This document shows positions 46,142 through 55,300 of a stretch of DNA of 64,000 bases, piece after piece. Below the pieces are notes generated by a model. That model was not told the origin of the DNA. It worked only from the letters and a program-made list of their open reading frames with translations, and searched no databases. Source of the DNA: Acetobacterium bakii. GTDB lineage: Bacteria; Bacillota; Clostridia; Eubacteriales; Eubacteriaceae. The stretch is from NCBI RefSeq assembly GCF_001263355.1, contig NZ_LGYO01000034.1, positions 62,960 through 126,959 on the forward strand. Direction: 5' to 3'. The first letter of the stretch is position 1; every line of letters begins with the position of its first letter. The position numbers and the translations under genes were made by a program.

Positions 46142-46294
46142 CTAATAAAAGTTGAGTGTCCTGACTTTTGCTTCATCCGCCATCCTCCCTTCCCGTCCTT
46201 AGGACAGTGGTTTTGAGAATCTTGTTGGCAATTACAGTAGCGGGGGCTGTAGGGGTCTTCCACCCCTTTCCTCATTACTTGTACTATTTTATTA
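46142..46294 (-). promoter_or_regulatory. Cobalamin riboswitch of the btuFCD-cbi operon
   Basis: The minus strand contains ACAGCCCCCGCTACTGTAA, an almost exact match to the family core, preceded by GGGGTGGAAGACCCCT. The B12 box appears as AAGTCAGGACACTC. The ends TAATAAAA and TTTTATTA can form the closing stem. It should reduce expression of the uptake and synthesis genes when adenosyl- or methyl-corrinoid is abundant. Confidence 0.93.
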
Positions 46295-46299
46295 GTCGA

Positions 46300-46328
46300 A
46301 GTGTATCACAAATTTCCTGACATTTCAA
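46300..46328 (-). promoter_or_regulatory. Promoter of the btuFCD-cbi operon
   Basis: The minus strand has TTGAAA, a 17-base spacer and TACACT, ending just before the riboswitch. It lies after the terminator of the ECF operon, so the two operons are transcribed separately. Confidence 0.6.
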
Positions 46329-46370
46329 ATGATTATTTCTCTTGCCTGGGAATCAAATAAATCATTTTAT

Positions 46371-46413
46371 TAAAAAAGGTAGTTTATTTTCGTAATACGA
46401 AAATAAACTACCT
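46371..46413 (-). terminator. Strong intrinsic terminator of the ECF/transcobalamin-like operon
   Basis: A perfect 17-base-pair stem starts AGGTAGTTTATTTTCGT and closes over a three-base loop at 46377-46413. On the minus strand it is followed by TTTTTT. It lies 35 bases after the stop of the last ECF gene and ends the operon that starts near 57951. Confidence 0.92.
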
Positions 46414-46448
46414 ATAAACTCAAAATTTTGCCCATAGCTTAATCACGA

Positions 46449-47321
46449 TCAGCGTTCGATGAGGCCATACTTTTTCTTGATCCGCTCAAGCTTTTCAATC
46501 ATGGGTTTAGATGCAACAAATAAAAAAAATACGGTTGCACTTGCGTGAATTAAATCAAATGGGGCCCCGGTGATATAGACTGCCAATACTGACTTCCAGG
46601 TAATGATGCTTGACCACATCAGTAATGAAGACATGTTCATAATGCCGCCATAGATAAAAAATGTTGCCAGAAAACCATAAACACAGAGTTGTGGCTTTGA
46701 GCTTTTTAACAAGCCCTTTCGAAAAAGAATTCCGGCCAGAAAACCGATAATTCCAAATGAAAACATCTGCCAGGGGGTCCATGGTCCCTGACCAAAAAAG
46801 AAATTGGACACAAAACCGACCATTGCACCAACCAGAAATCCGGACTCTGCGCCAAAACAAACGCCAGCAATGATAACAACGGCAACCACAGGTTTAAACT
46901 GCGGAAGCATAAAAAATGCTGCCCGTCCCGCAACCCCAATTGCTGCTAAAATGGCAATGATGATAAGTTCTCGGGCCTGGGGTTTTCTTCCTTCAAAAAC
47001 CATCAAAAAAGGCACAAAGGTATAAACAATAATGCCCATACTAATAAAATAGTATTTTCGATCACCCATAAAACGGATGCCAAACCATATGGTCAGGGGA
47101 ATTATCACAAGAATCATAACTATTGCCACCCAGGTGCGTTTACTCAGTTTTTTTTTCGCGATTGGTTCTTTCATGTCTTTATGAACCATAGCAACCGCGG
47201 CCAAATTATCGGTGTTTATCGGTATGGCCGGGGTTGGCCAACGTTTTTTTTCTGGTTTCTGGTGGCCTTTTTCCCCTAAAAACGCATCCAGAAAATCATC
47301 TAAAGATTCATCCTGCAGCAT
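46449..47321 (-). CDS. ECF transporter S-like component, second copy
   Basis: This 290-residue protein has a cytosolic N-terminal tail of about 70 residues, then about six to seven membrane helices. Shared with the paralogue at 51365-52312 are the GDRKY loop, ENRKPEARELV-type text (here EGRKPQARELI), IIAGVCFGAESGFLVGAM and the hallmark GQGPWTPWQMF near 200. This is an S component, the substrate-binding membrane subunit of an energy-coupling-factor transporter. It overlaps the ATPase gene by 22 bases. With its riboswitch and surface-protein neighbours, a corrinoid or corrinoid precursor is the likely ligand. Confidence 0.82.
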   Translation of the reverse strand: MLQDESLDDFLDAFLGEKGHQKPEKKRWPTPAIPINTDNLAAVAMVHKDMKEPIAKKKLSKRTWVAIVMILVIIPLTIWFGIRFMGDRKYYFISMGIIVYTFVPFLMVFEGRKPQARELIIIAILAAIGVAGRAAFFMLPQFKPVVAVVIIAGVCFGAESGFLVGAMVGFVSNFFFGQGPWTPWQMFSFGIIGFLAGILFRKGLLKSSKPQLCVYGFLATFFIYGGIMNMSSLLMWSSIITWKSVLAVYITGAPFDLIHASATVFFLFVASKPMIEKLERIKKKYGLIER

Positions 47322-48994
47322 GTAATCACATCCTTTACCGTAATTGCATTCTCAAAAACATGACGTGACATTCGATTTGCAGCTGTCGTGTAAAAACTGT
47401 TGCCTGAAAAAAAAGCCCGGGGGGTATTGCTGGTCACAATATTACCGTCAAAGAATAAACCGCAGACGTCGCCAAACAATGCGCAAAACTCAATGTCATG
47501 GGACACCATGATAATGGTCACCCCATGTTCCTGAAGTTTTCTCAGGATGCCCCCAAGCTCACGCTTAAAATGGTTATCCAATCCCTTTGTCGGTTCATCC
47601 AGTAAAAGAATCGTCGGTTTCAGCATCATTATTTTTGCCAATGCCAGTCGCTGCTGTTCCCCGCCACTAAGATCATAGGGATGTTGTGCAAAGAGATGCT
47701 CAATATGCAGCAGCTGGGCAATTTTATCAACCGCTGTTTTCTTTTCGATGTCGCTGTCATATACGCTGTTTTTTTTCTCTTTCGTGCCACCGATCATCTC
47801 GTACAAATCAAGTTCAACCGTCTTTTTGACAAAAAGACTCTGGGGATTTTGGGGTAATATCCCCAGCATCCCATGAAACAGTTCTTTGTCCGACAACTTC
47901 CGAACATCTTTACCGTTAATCAGAACCTTTCCCCGATAGGGTTTGTTTAGCCCGGAAATTAGGGATAACGAAGTGGTTTTTCCGGTTCCGTTGCCTCCTA
48001 CCAGACAATAGAATTCGCCCTTTTTCACCCGGAGTGACAAATCTTTTACTACATCCGGGAAGTTTTTATCATAGCGAAACCACACGTCTTTCAGTTCCAC
48101 CACTGTTTCGTCTGATTCGATCTCCGGTTTTTCAAGTGGGATCTTAGTTTTTTTTACATCATTTCCCTGCAGATACGCACTCATCCACTTTCGTCCTTCT
48201 CTTACGGTTAATGGACAAGCCAGATCCGACTCCACCCCGGCAAAAATCTGCATAGGCGCCGGCATCGATAAAAACATGTCGTGCCCCAGTCCGCGCAGCT
48301 GTTTGCCAATCTCCCGGGGTGTTCCGCCGGCGATAATTTCGCCCTCATCCATTACCATTACCCTATCCGCAACCGGAAGAATATCCTCTAAACGATGTTC
48401 CGTCATAATGATGGTCGTTCCCAAATCCCGGTTGATTTTTTTTACCGTTTCAAGAAAGTCCGAAGCGGCAATGGGATCCAACTGGGAAGTTGGTTCATCC
48501 AATATGAGTACCGACGGATGCATGGCCATGATTGAAGCGAGATTTAATAATTGCTTCTGGCCTCCGGACAATTCCGTCACATTTCGTTTGAACCAGGCCT
48601 GGATCCCGAAGTATGAGGCCATTTCCGCCACTCGCAGGCGAATTGTCGGAGTATCATAACCCAGGCTTTCGAGACCGAAGGCCAATTCATGCCAGACCTT
48701 GTCTGTTACAATTTGATTTTCCGGACTTTGGAGCACATAGCCGATTTCCTGACTCTGAGTTCTTAAATCAGCCTCTTCCAAGGGTTTATCATTGAACAAT
48801 ATCTCTCCTGATCGCTTGCCATGAGGGGTCAGCACTGATTTAAAATGGCGGAGCAGGGTGCTTTTACCACACCCACTTTTTCCGCAAATCACCACAAAAT
48901 CCCCTTCAGCAATTGATAAGCTGATATCTTTTAATGCCATCTTCTCCATTTCCGGATATGCAAAACACAGGTTGTTGATTTTTATTAACCCCAT
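47300..48994 (-). CDS. ECF transporter double ATPase (EcfA1-EcfA2 fusion)
   Basis: This 564-residue protein has two ABC ATPase domains. The first has GKSGCGKST near residue 38, LSGGQKQLLNLA and LILDEPTSQLD; the second has GGNGTGKTT near 338, LSGGEQQRLALA and ILLLDEPTKGLD. Fused ECF ATPases power cobalt, vitamin and related importers. Initiation is odd: the ATG has no adjacent ribosome site, while AAGGAGG lies about 33 bases upstream at 49028-49034 with a perfect 8-bp hairpin (49005-49022) between. Confidence 0.9.
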   Translation of the reverse strand: MGLIKINNLCFAYPEMEKMALKDISLSIAEGDFVVICGKSGCGKSTLLRHFKSVLTPHGKRSGEILFNDKPLEEADLRTQSQEIGYVLQSPENQIVTDKVWHELAFGLESLGYDTPTIRLRVAEMASYFGIQAWFKRNVTELSGGQKQLLNLASIMAMHPSVLILDEPTSQLDPIAASDFLETVKKINRDLGTTIIMTEHRLEDILPVADRVMVMDEGEIIAGGTPREIGKQLRGLGHDMFLSMPAPMQIFAGVESDLACPLTVREGRKWMSAYLQGNDVKKTKIPLEKPEIESDETVVELKDVWFRYDKNFPDVVKDLSLRVKKGEFYCLVGGNGTGKTTSLSLISGLNKPYRGKVLINGKDVRKLSDKELFHGMLGILPQNPQSLFVKKTVELDLYEMIGGTKEKKNSVYDSDIEKKTAVDKIAQLLHIEHLFAQHPYDLSGGEQQRLALAKIMMLKPTILLLDEPTKGLDNHFKRELGGILRKLQEHGVTIIMVSHDIEFCALFGDVCGLFFDGNIVTSNTPRAFFSGNSFYTTAANRMSRHVFENAITVKDVITCCRMNL

Positions 48995-49177
48995 TTTTTA
49001 TTCAGCGATTGAAATCAATCGCCGCGGCCTCCTTCTTAAGTAATCATTAGGTACCAAAACTGCCGTGGCTTTGCTGCTAGTTTATACGAAACAATTTTTA
49101 CACTGCACGGCGAACAGTACGATGAACTGTACGCCTACACGTTACAAAATCATTTGTGAAAACTGACATCAAAGCAA

Positions 49178-50128
49178 TCATTGTGCTTCGATCCCAACTC
49201 TGATTTCTGCGCACTTTGTTTTTTCCGGTATCACTTCTTTCATTTTTTGCCATTTCATGGCCGAAAATCCATCCACAGCCACAGGGATCAGGCAGAAGAC
49301 CAGAAAAATGAAATAGGTGAAAAAGCTTGACAAGCTCATCGGAACAATTCCGTTAATGATAATAATCGGATTATATTGCACAAATGTATTTCCCATAGAT
49401 ACGCCGATGATGAAGATCACGAGCAAAATCAGCATGACACCGAACATGCCCTTATCCCGATTATCAAAGCGATACAGGGAAAATGCGGTTCTCCCCTTTA
49501 AACCATAGCCCCTTGCTTTCATACTGTCAGCGGTTTCGATGGCATTTTCCAGGGCCCAGGTAACCATAATCGATAAAATCGTAACCCCGTGCCTGGCCCG
49601 CATTAAAATATTTCCGTTTGTAATATCTCTGCCGATGCATTTCTGACCATTGCTGATAACTTTCAGCTGGGCCTTAAACTTGGGGACAAATCGCAACACC
49701 ATTGAAAAAATCAGCGAAAGTGCGGGAATGATCCGGCCGAACAGATAAATAAATTTGTCCGAGGTCATAATGATGTTGTAACAGGAGAACCAGATTATCA
49801 CCTGGATCAGCATTACCGACATCACAAGCCCATAGATAATCGATTCCAGGGTAATTGGATTCCCATTGTCAAGATAAAATAGGATAGTCACACCAGAGTG
49901 ATTAAACAAAGGATTAATCAGCGCCACAATAATCAGCATCGGCAGCATAAACAATAAATTAAATTTCAGGGCCTTCTTCCATCCCTGCAGCACCACAGCA
50001 TACAATATTGCGGAAATCAGCGAGATTCCCAAAATCATCGGATGATTAAAAAACATGCTGATGATTAATATGACTGAAAAGTAAAAGAAATTAATAATCG
50101 GATGATAGGTCGAAAAAGAATCTTCCAC
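49178..50128 (-). CDS. ecfT: ECF transporter transmembrane coupling protein EcfT
   Basis: I start this at the GTG at 50128, because GGAG lies eight bases upstream; a GTG two codons earlier is too close to it. The protein has four to five membrane helices and the coupling-helix motif LENAIETADSMKARGYGLKGRT near residue 195, in which the Ala-Arg-Gly signature is the hallmark of EcfT. HPIINFFYFSVILI near the N-terminus is also typical. It links the double ATPase to the two S-like components. Confidence 0.92.
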   Translation of the reverse strand: MEDSFSTYHPIINFFYFSVILIISMFFNHPMILGISLISAILYAVVLQGWKKALKFNLLFMLPMLIIVALINPLFNHSGVTILFYLDNGNPITLESIIYGLVMSVMLIQVIIWFSCYNIIMTSDKFIYLFGRIIPALSLIFSMVLRFVPKFKAQLKVISNGQKCIGRDITNGNILMRARHGVTILSIMVTWALENAIETADSMKARGYGLKGRTAFSLYRFDNRDKGMFGVMLILLVIFIIGVSMGNTFVQYNPIIIINGIVPMSLSSFFTYFIFLVFCLIPVAVDGFSAMKWQKMKEVIPEKTKCAEIRVGIEAQ

Positions 50129-50200
50129 TGGCACGCTCCTTAATATTTGAGTAGTTAAATTATTTCGTGTAAACGGACAGTATAGCTCACTTTTTTTCGT

Positions 50201-51313
50201 TTACCACATACTGTTATCGCCGACATCTTTACCAAGGTCGCAGGTGTATACCCAATTAATCGCATCGCCGTTTTTCAGCGTATACTGACTGCATCCATAA
50301 TTCGGAAACCAGCCGTTGACATTGTACATCCAGCCGGAAAGCTCACCGCCGTCAAATTCGTACAGCTGGTTAATCCCTTCCACATAAGCCGAGTTGTACG
50401 CCGGGGTAAAACTGGATTCCATGTGAATGCCATTTTCCCGGCACACCCGCTGAAGCACATCATGAACCGTTTCGCCCTCGGTGAAAGGAACCTGGGTCGA
50501 ATATAAAATCCATCCATTGGCTGGTACAAAGCCCGCTTTACCCGCAGGCAAAACATCCATATGATTTAGCAGCGTTGCGCAATTAATGGAAAGTGTGCAC
50601 GTATTTCCGACAGCGCCGCTGACCGTCCCGCCATCACTGGTTATTGTACTTCCGTTTGAGGCGGTTGTTGCCTCTGTTCCGGTGCCAGTGCCGGCACTCT
50701 GGATCGGAGCGATCGTCTTACCTGCTACAACAAAATAATCATCCCCGGTTTCAATCACCTTGAATGACAGCCTTGTTGTTTCTGCTAGATTGTCAAAGGT
50801 CGCAGTGCTCATTTTGGCAATGCTCCCGGCGCTTATTTTACACAGGGCCGCACTGTCTGCATCCCATTTTTCCGAAAGCGTTACGGTTAACGTGGGCACT
50901 GTTATCAGCCCGTTATTCCCGGCAATCTTCATGCCAAACCCATAAGGGGCGTTTCCGGCACCTGCCTTAACGCTGTTTAGGGTATCGCCCTGGGTTGTAA
51001 AATCAATTTTCAGATTCTGATCCGCCGGGTTCTTGATATCCTGCCCATTAAACGACCACACATAATTAATTCCGTTCCCGCTGGTGCCTGAAAATGTGAC
51101 CGTTCTGTCCTGCCCGGCAATTGATCTGAATTGCGCCGCTGTAATAATTCCGTCTTCGGGAATCGGAGTATCCTCTGCCAACTCCACCACATCCTGAGAC
51201 TCTGTATCTCCTGCCACTGCTGCCGAAATGTTGCTGCATCCAATTGTTGTTAATGCCATCAATATCAGCATGATCAACAGCAAAAACTGCTTCTTTTGAA
51301 ATCCCTTCTTCAT
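50201..51313 (-). CDS. DUF4430 (transcobalamin-like C-terminal domain) lipoprotein
   Basis: This 370-residue protein has a lipobox ending TTIGCS near residue 27, so it is anchored on the outer face. Residues about 235-365 form a DUF4430 domain: TEGETVHDVLQRVCRENGI, then GGELSGWMYNVNGWFPNYG and LKNGDAINWVYTCDLG. This fold matches the beta domain of animal intrinsic factor and transcobalamin. The middle is a less familiar beta-rich region (residues 50-210). It lies between EcfT and an S component, so it is a good candidate for the docking or hand-over protein of the importer. Confidence 0.85.
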   Translation of the reverse strand: MKKGFQKKQFLLLIMLILMALTTIGCSNISAAVAGDTESQDVVELAEDTPIPEDGIITAAQFRSIAGQDRTVTFSGTSGNGINYVWSFNGQDIKNPADQNLKIDFTTQGDTLNSVKAGAGNAPYGFGMKIAGNNGLITVPTLTVTLSEKWDADSAALCKISAGSIAKMSTATFDNLAETTRLSFKVIETGDDYFVVAGKTIAPIQSAGTGTGTEATTASNGSTITSDGGTVSGAVGNTCTLSINCATLLNHMDVLPAGKAGFVPANGWILYSTQVPFTEGETVHDVLQRVCRENGIHMESSFTPAYNSAYVEGINQLYEFDGGELSGWMYNVNGWFPNYGCSQYTLKNGDAINWVYTCDLGKDVGDNSMW

Positions 51314-51364
51314 TTTCTTTTCTCCTCAACCATAAGTTTATTCCTCATTTTCACAGAACCATTA

Positions 51365-52312
51365 TCACCGATAAAGTCCGAATTTTATTTTTACCCGTTC
51401 CAATTTTTCAATCATCACTGGGCCTAACACCACACAAAAGAAACAGGTGCCCAATGCATGAACAGCATCGTAGGGCACTCCGGAAATATACAATAATTTC
51501 ATGGAACTCCAGTCCATTTCCATTCCCGAACCGGAAACGCCGACCGCCATGACCAGTGCGGCAATGTTCATAATTCCGCCATAGATAATAAATGTTGTCA
51601 AAAAACCAAATACGCCTAGGGTTACCCGATCAGCGGGCAACCGCTTTTGTTGCAACAGCAGTCCAGTCAATAAGCCAAATGCCCCATAAACATATAGCTG
51701 CCAGCCAATAAACGTCCCGGTCAAATGAAAAACACGATGAATCATAAACCCAATAAGAATGGATATACACACACAGATAACCGGTCCAACTACAATTTTA
51801 AAATCTATTTCTTTTTTTGAAAATTCCAAATCCCGGTTAAAGCAAAGCCCGGCTAAAAATCCCAGCAGTCCCCAGCAAAACATTTGCCAGGGTGTCCAGG
51901 GTCCCTGGCCGGCAAACATGTTCACAACAAGCCTTGCCATGGCGCCGGTTAAGAATCCCTGCTCCGGCCCTAAACAAATTCCTGCAATAATGATGAGCGC
52001 CCCTCCGGCCTGGAAGGGCGTAATCATAAAAAACGCCAGATTGCCACAGGCGGCAATGGCTGCCATGGCCGCGATCAGAACCAGTTCCCGGGCCTCGGGT
52101 TTTCGATTTTCAAAAGACAGACAAAAGGGAATAAAACTGTAGAAAATAATCAACAAACTGATAAACAAGTATTTTCGATCACCCAAATAGGTGATACCTA
52201 CCCAAATGGTCACCGGGATCAGCAGAAACACAATCAAAGATGCAACAAGGGTGCGCTGTTTGGCACCCTCATTCACTCTGCCGGTTTTTTCGATTTCATT
52301 ATTCGTATTCAT
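51365..52312 (-). CDS. ECF transporter S-like component, first copy
   Basis: This 315-residue membrane protein has about eight hydrophobic segments and the pattern GDRKYLFISLLI, ENRKPEARELVLIAAMAAIA, IIAGICLGPEQGFLTGAM and GQGPWTPWQMFCWG. It is clearly a paralogue of 46449-47321 but lacks the long N-terminal tail and has an extra helical segment in the middle. It overlaps the 1277-residue protein gene by four bases, so translation is coupled. Having two S components for one EcfT and one ATPase suggests two related ligands, or a divided role. Confidence 0.83.
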   Translation of the reverse strand: MNTNNEIEKTGRVNEGAKQRTLVASLIVFLLIPVTIWVGITYLGDRKYLFISLLIIFYSFIPFCLSFENRKPEARELVLIAAMAAIAACGNLAFFMITPFQAGGALIIIAGICLGPEQGFLTGAMARLVVNMFAGQGPWTPWQMFCWGLLGFLAGLCFNRDLEFSKKEIDFKIVVGPVICVCISILIGFMIHRVFHLTGTFIGWQLYVYGAFGLLTGLLLQQKRLPADRVTLGVFGFLTTFIIYGGIMNIAALVMAVGVSGSGMEMDWSSMKLLYISGVPYDAVHALGTCFFCVVLGPVMIEKLERVKIKFGLYR

Positions 52313-55300
52313 GCGTTCTTAATTCTTTTTTTCTTCGCACGATAAATCAAACTCCCGGCAGCTCCGGCCAAAATAATTCCCGCCCCGCCGATAATGAAAG
52401 GCATCTTTGTTTGGCTGCTGCTGTTAGCCCCAGCTCCCTCAGCCGCATCAGATTTTAAACTTGGGGTGTACGTGCCGGTAAACGACCAGGGCGTAAAGGC
52501 CTCAGCCGCAGTTCCGCCCTTAGACGCCGCTGTTGCAGCAACGGCGGTATTCCCGGCGGCGGCTACCGTGCCTGATGTGCTGCCTCCGGCTGCCACTGAA
52601 ACGGTTCCCCCCTGTTTGGTTGTACCATACCGGTTTTCATATTCCTTTTGAATATCATCCAGCTTTACCTCCTTATTGATAACCGGCTTAAAGCCATCCG
52701 TTATCCCAAAAATCCAGGATTGTCCACTTTTCATCCGATTGTATGAAATCATCGCCTGCATCGCCTGATAGGAAGCCATTCCGTTTAATGCGCCGGGGGC
52801 TGCGCCGCCATTGCCTGTCTCTCCGGCCTTAACATGCATAAAACCGCCGCCATCAATATAATAGGTCATTAAATCCGACAATACCCAATTATCACCCTTA
52901 ATAAAGCGGGAATCAATGGCCGGATCGATGCCCAGTGCCGTTAAGGCAAGAACAACCTGGGATGTACTTTCCGATGTTTCCGGTGCGCCAAAAGTTCCAT
53001 AACTGCCATCACTATTCTGCAACCCTGATAAGACACTTAATGCCCGTTCAATAACCGGTTTCACATCTGCCCTGTCTTTGTACTTTGCCAGAGCTTGAAG
53101 AGTCATTGCGGTAACATCGGTATCCGGTGAGGCGTTTGCACTATCGGAGTACAATGAAAATCCACCCCGGACACCTTTACTTGTTACCACTTCACGCTCC
53201 AGAATGGTTTGAACCAATAGTTCCCGGGTCGTTTGGGTTCCTGCTGTGGTTAACGGTATTTCGTAATTATTGGAATCCAGGGCAATGAGAGCCCAGACAT
53301 AGGCCATCATTCCACCCCGTTTGATCTGGGTGAAATTTGATAATTTACCCAGCACATTATACCCCCCAACATTGGTGGGATCTTTGCCAATGGCCGTCAG
53401 CGCCAATATTGTTTTTGAATAGTCGGTATTGGTGCGATCTCCTGAAATGGAACCCTGGCCCTCCTGGAACTCCTTAACAATATTTTGATAAAAGAGATCG
53501 TAGTAGCCTTCCGGCACCGCATAGCCACTTCTGGCAAAACACACCGTTTCCCACAAACCACTTTGGATGGTGGGATTCGCCGCTGCTACCAGCATATAGT
53601 TTGAGGTCTTAGCCACTGCGGTTTTGATTTCCGGCTCCAACATATTGACACTGTTCACCCCAATCGTTGCCGCGGCTATTTTTTCCGGTGCTTTTTCTCC
53701 CAGCAAACCCACCAGCGTTATATTTGCTGCCCTGAATATAATCCGGTTTTCCGAAATGCTATACTGATCTTTATTAATCACCTTTATTGTTCCATCCGCA
53801 GCCTGTGTTACAACACTTAGTTTTTCCCAGGCCTGATCTTCACTGCTCAGCGGCAAAGACACGGTTACCGCATCATCTGCTTCCGATACGTAATCCATAT
53901 TGTAATTACTCAAATCGGTTAGTGACAGTTTGTAAAGCTTGAGTAAGCTCGTATTTTCAGAACTGATTTTTTCTTTGGCCATCATCTGGATGAACTTTTT
54001 ATAAGTGGCTTCATTTTCTTTGATGAGTTTTCCCTGAAGCGCCACATACCACGGAGCATCCACGGTTATGTCATTATTTGTCCCGTTGATTGCTTTTAAC
54101 GTTGCCTGGATTCTTAGCAGCTTGTCTTTTGTTTCGCCGTCCAGACGATTTTTTTCGCTATCAGTCATTCCGTCGTAGGCCTTACCCACATCCAAAAATT
54201 GTTTCATCTTGGATGAGTTTGCGGTTATGGTTTTTTCATCTATTCCGGCGATCCTAATTTTTATCAGGTCGATTATTTTTATTTCAGCATTGCTTAAAAA
54301 ATCAAGGTTTTTAATAAGGCTCTGCTGATCCGTCGTTAAAGTTTCAAAGGCCTTACGAACATTGGATACCTGTTTTGCATCAGCCAATGTCATCGCCGAG
54401 GCTTGGGGCAGATCGGAAATAGAGGCCATAACCTCTTGTGCTGAATGTTCGTTTTCTTTTCTAATCTCCAGGATCCTTTTTTCGCAGTTTTCCAATTGAT
54501 CCAGCAGTTCACTTTGAATCAAGGTCTGCTGTTCCCGGTTCAATCCTGTTTCATAGGCATTTCTTGCCGATTTTATGTCTTCCTCATCCTGTAGGGTTAC
54601 ACTTTCCGCCGGTGGCAGTAAGCCAATGGCTTCCATCACCTTATTTGCCAATTCCTGGTTGCTTTCCAGTTCGTCCATCCGCTTGATCAGGGCATTTAAT
54701 TTTTCAATAACAGAGGATGTCACCTGATTCTTCGCATTTTCCGGACTGGCATCATACTCTGCCCTGACTGCTTCCAAAGCCGCCTTATCCGCCAGGCGCA
54801 GTGCCCCGACCTTTGGCAGCCCATTAATTTTTTCGGTTATTTCCCCGGCCAGTTCCGCGGCTGTTGCAACGGTTACCTGGCATGCCCCAGTGATGCCGCC
54901 TGGGGTTTGTGCAGTAATTGTGGCCGTTCCCTTTCCCGCGGCGGTCACCAAACCGGATGACGATACAACTGCCACAGCGGTATCGGAGCTAAACCACTCC
55001 ACGGCCTTTGCATCCGTGGTATTTTCTGGAAAATAAAAGACACACAGTTGATAAGAGCCGTTGTTTTCCAGAGCCAGTCCGCTAATATTCATTTGAATTT
55101 CCGTTATGGGGATGGCTTTTACGTTGACATTGCAACTCGTACTCAATCCTCCGGTTGTTGTCAATGCGGTGATTGTTGCAGATCCCGGGGCCACACCGGT
55201 AACCACACCGTTTCCGTCAACTTCTACCACATCAGGATTTGAAGACTGCCATGAAACGTCTCTGCCAATTGTTGCATTCTCAGGTAAAATGCTAATTTCA

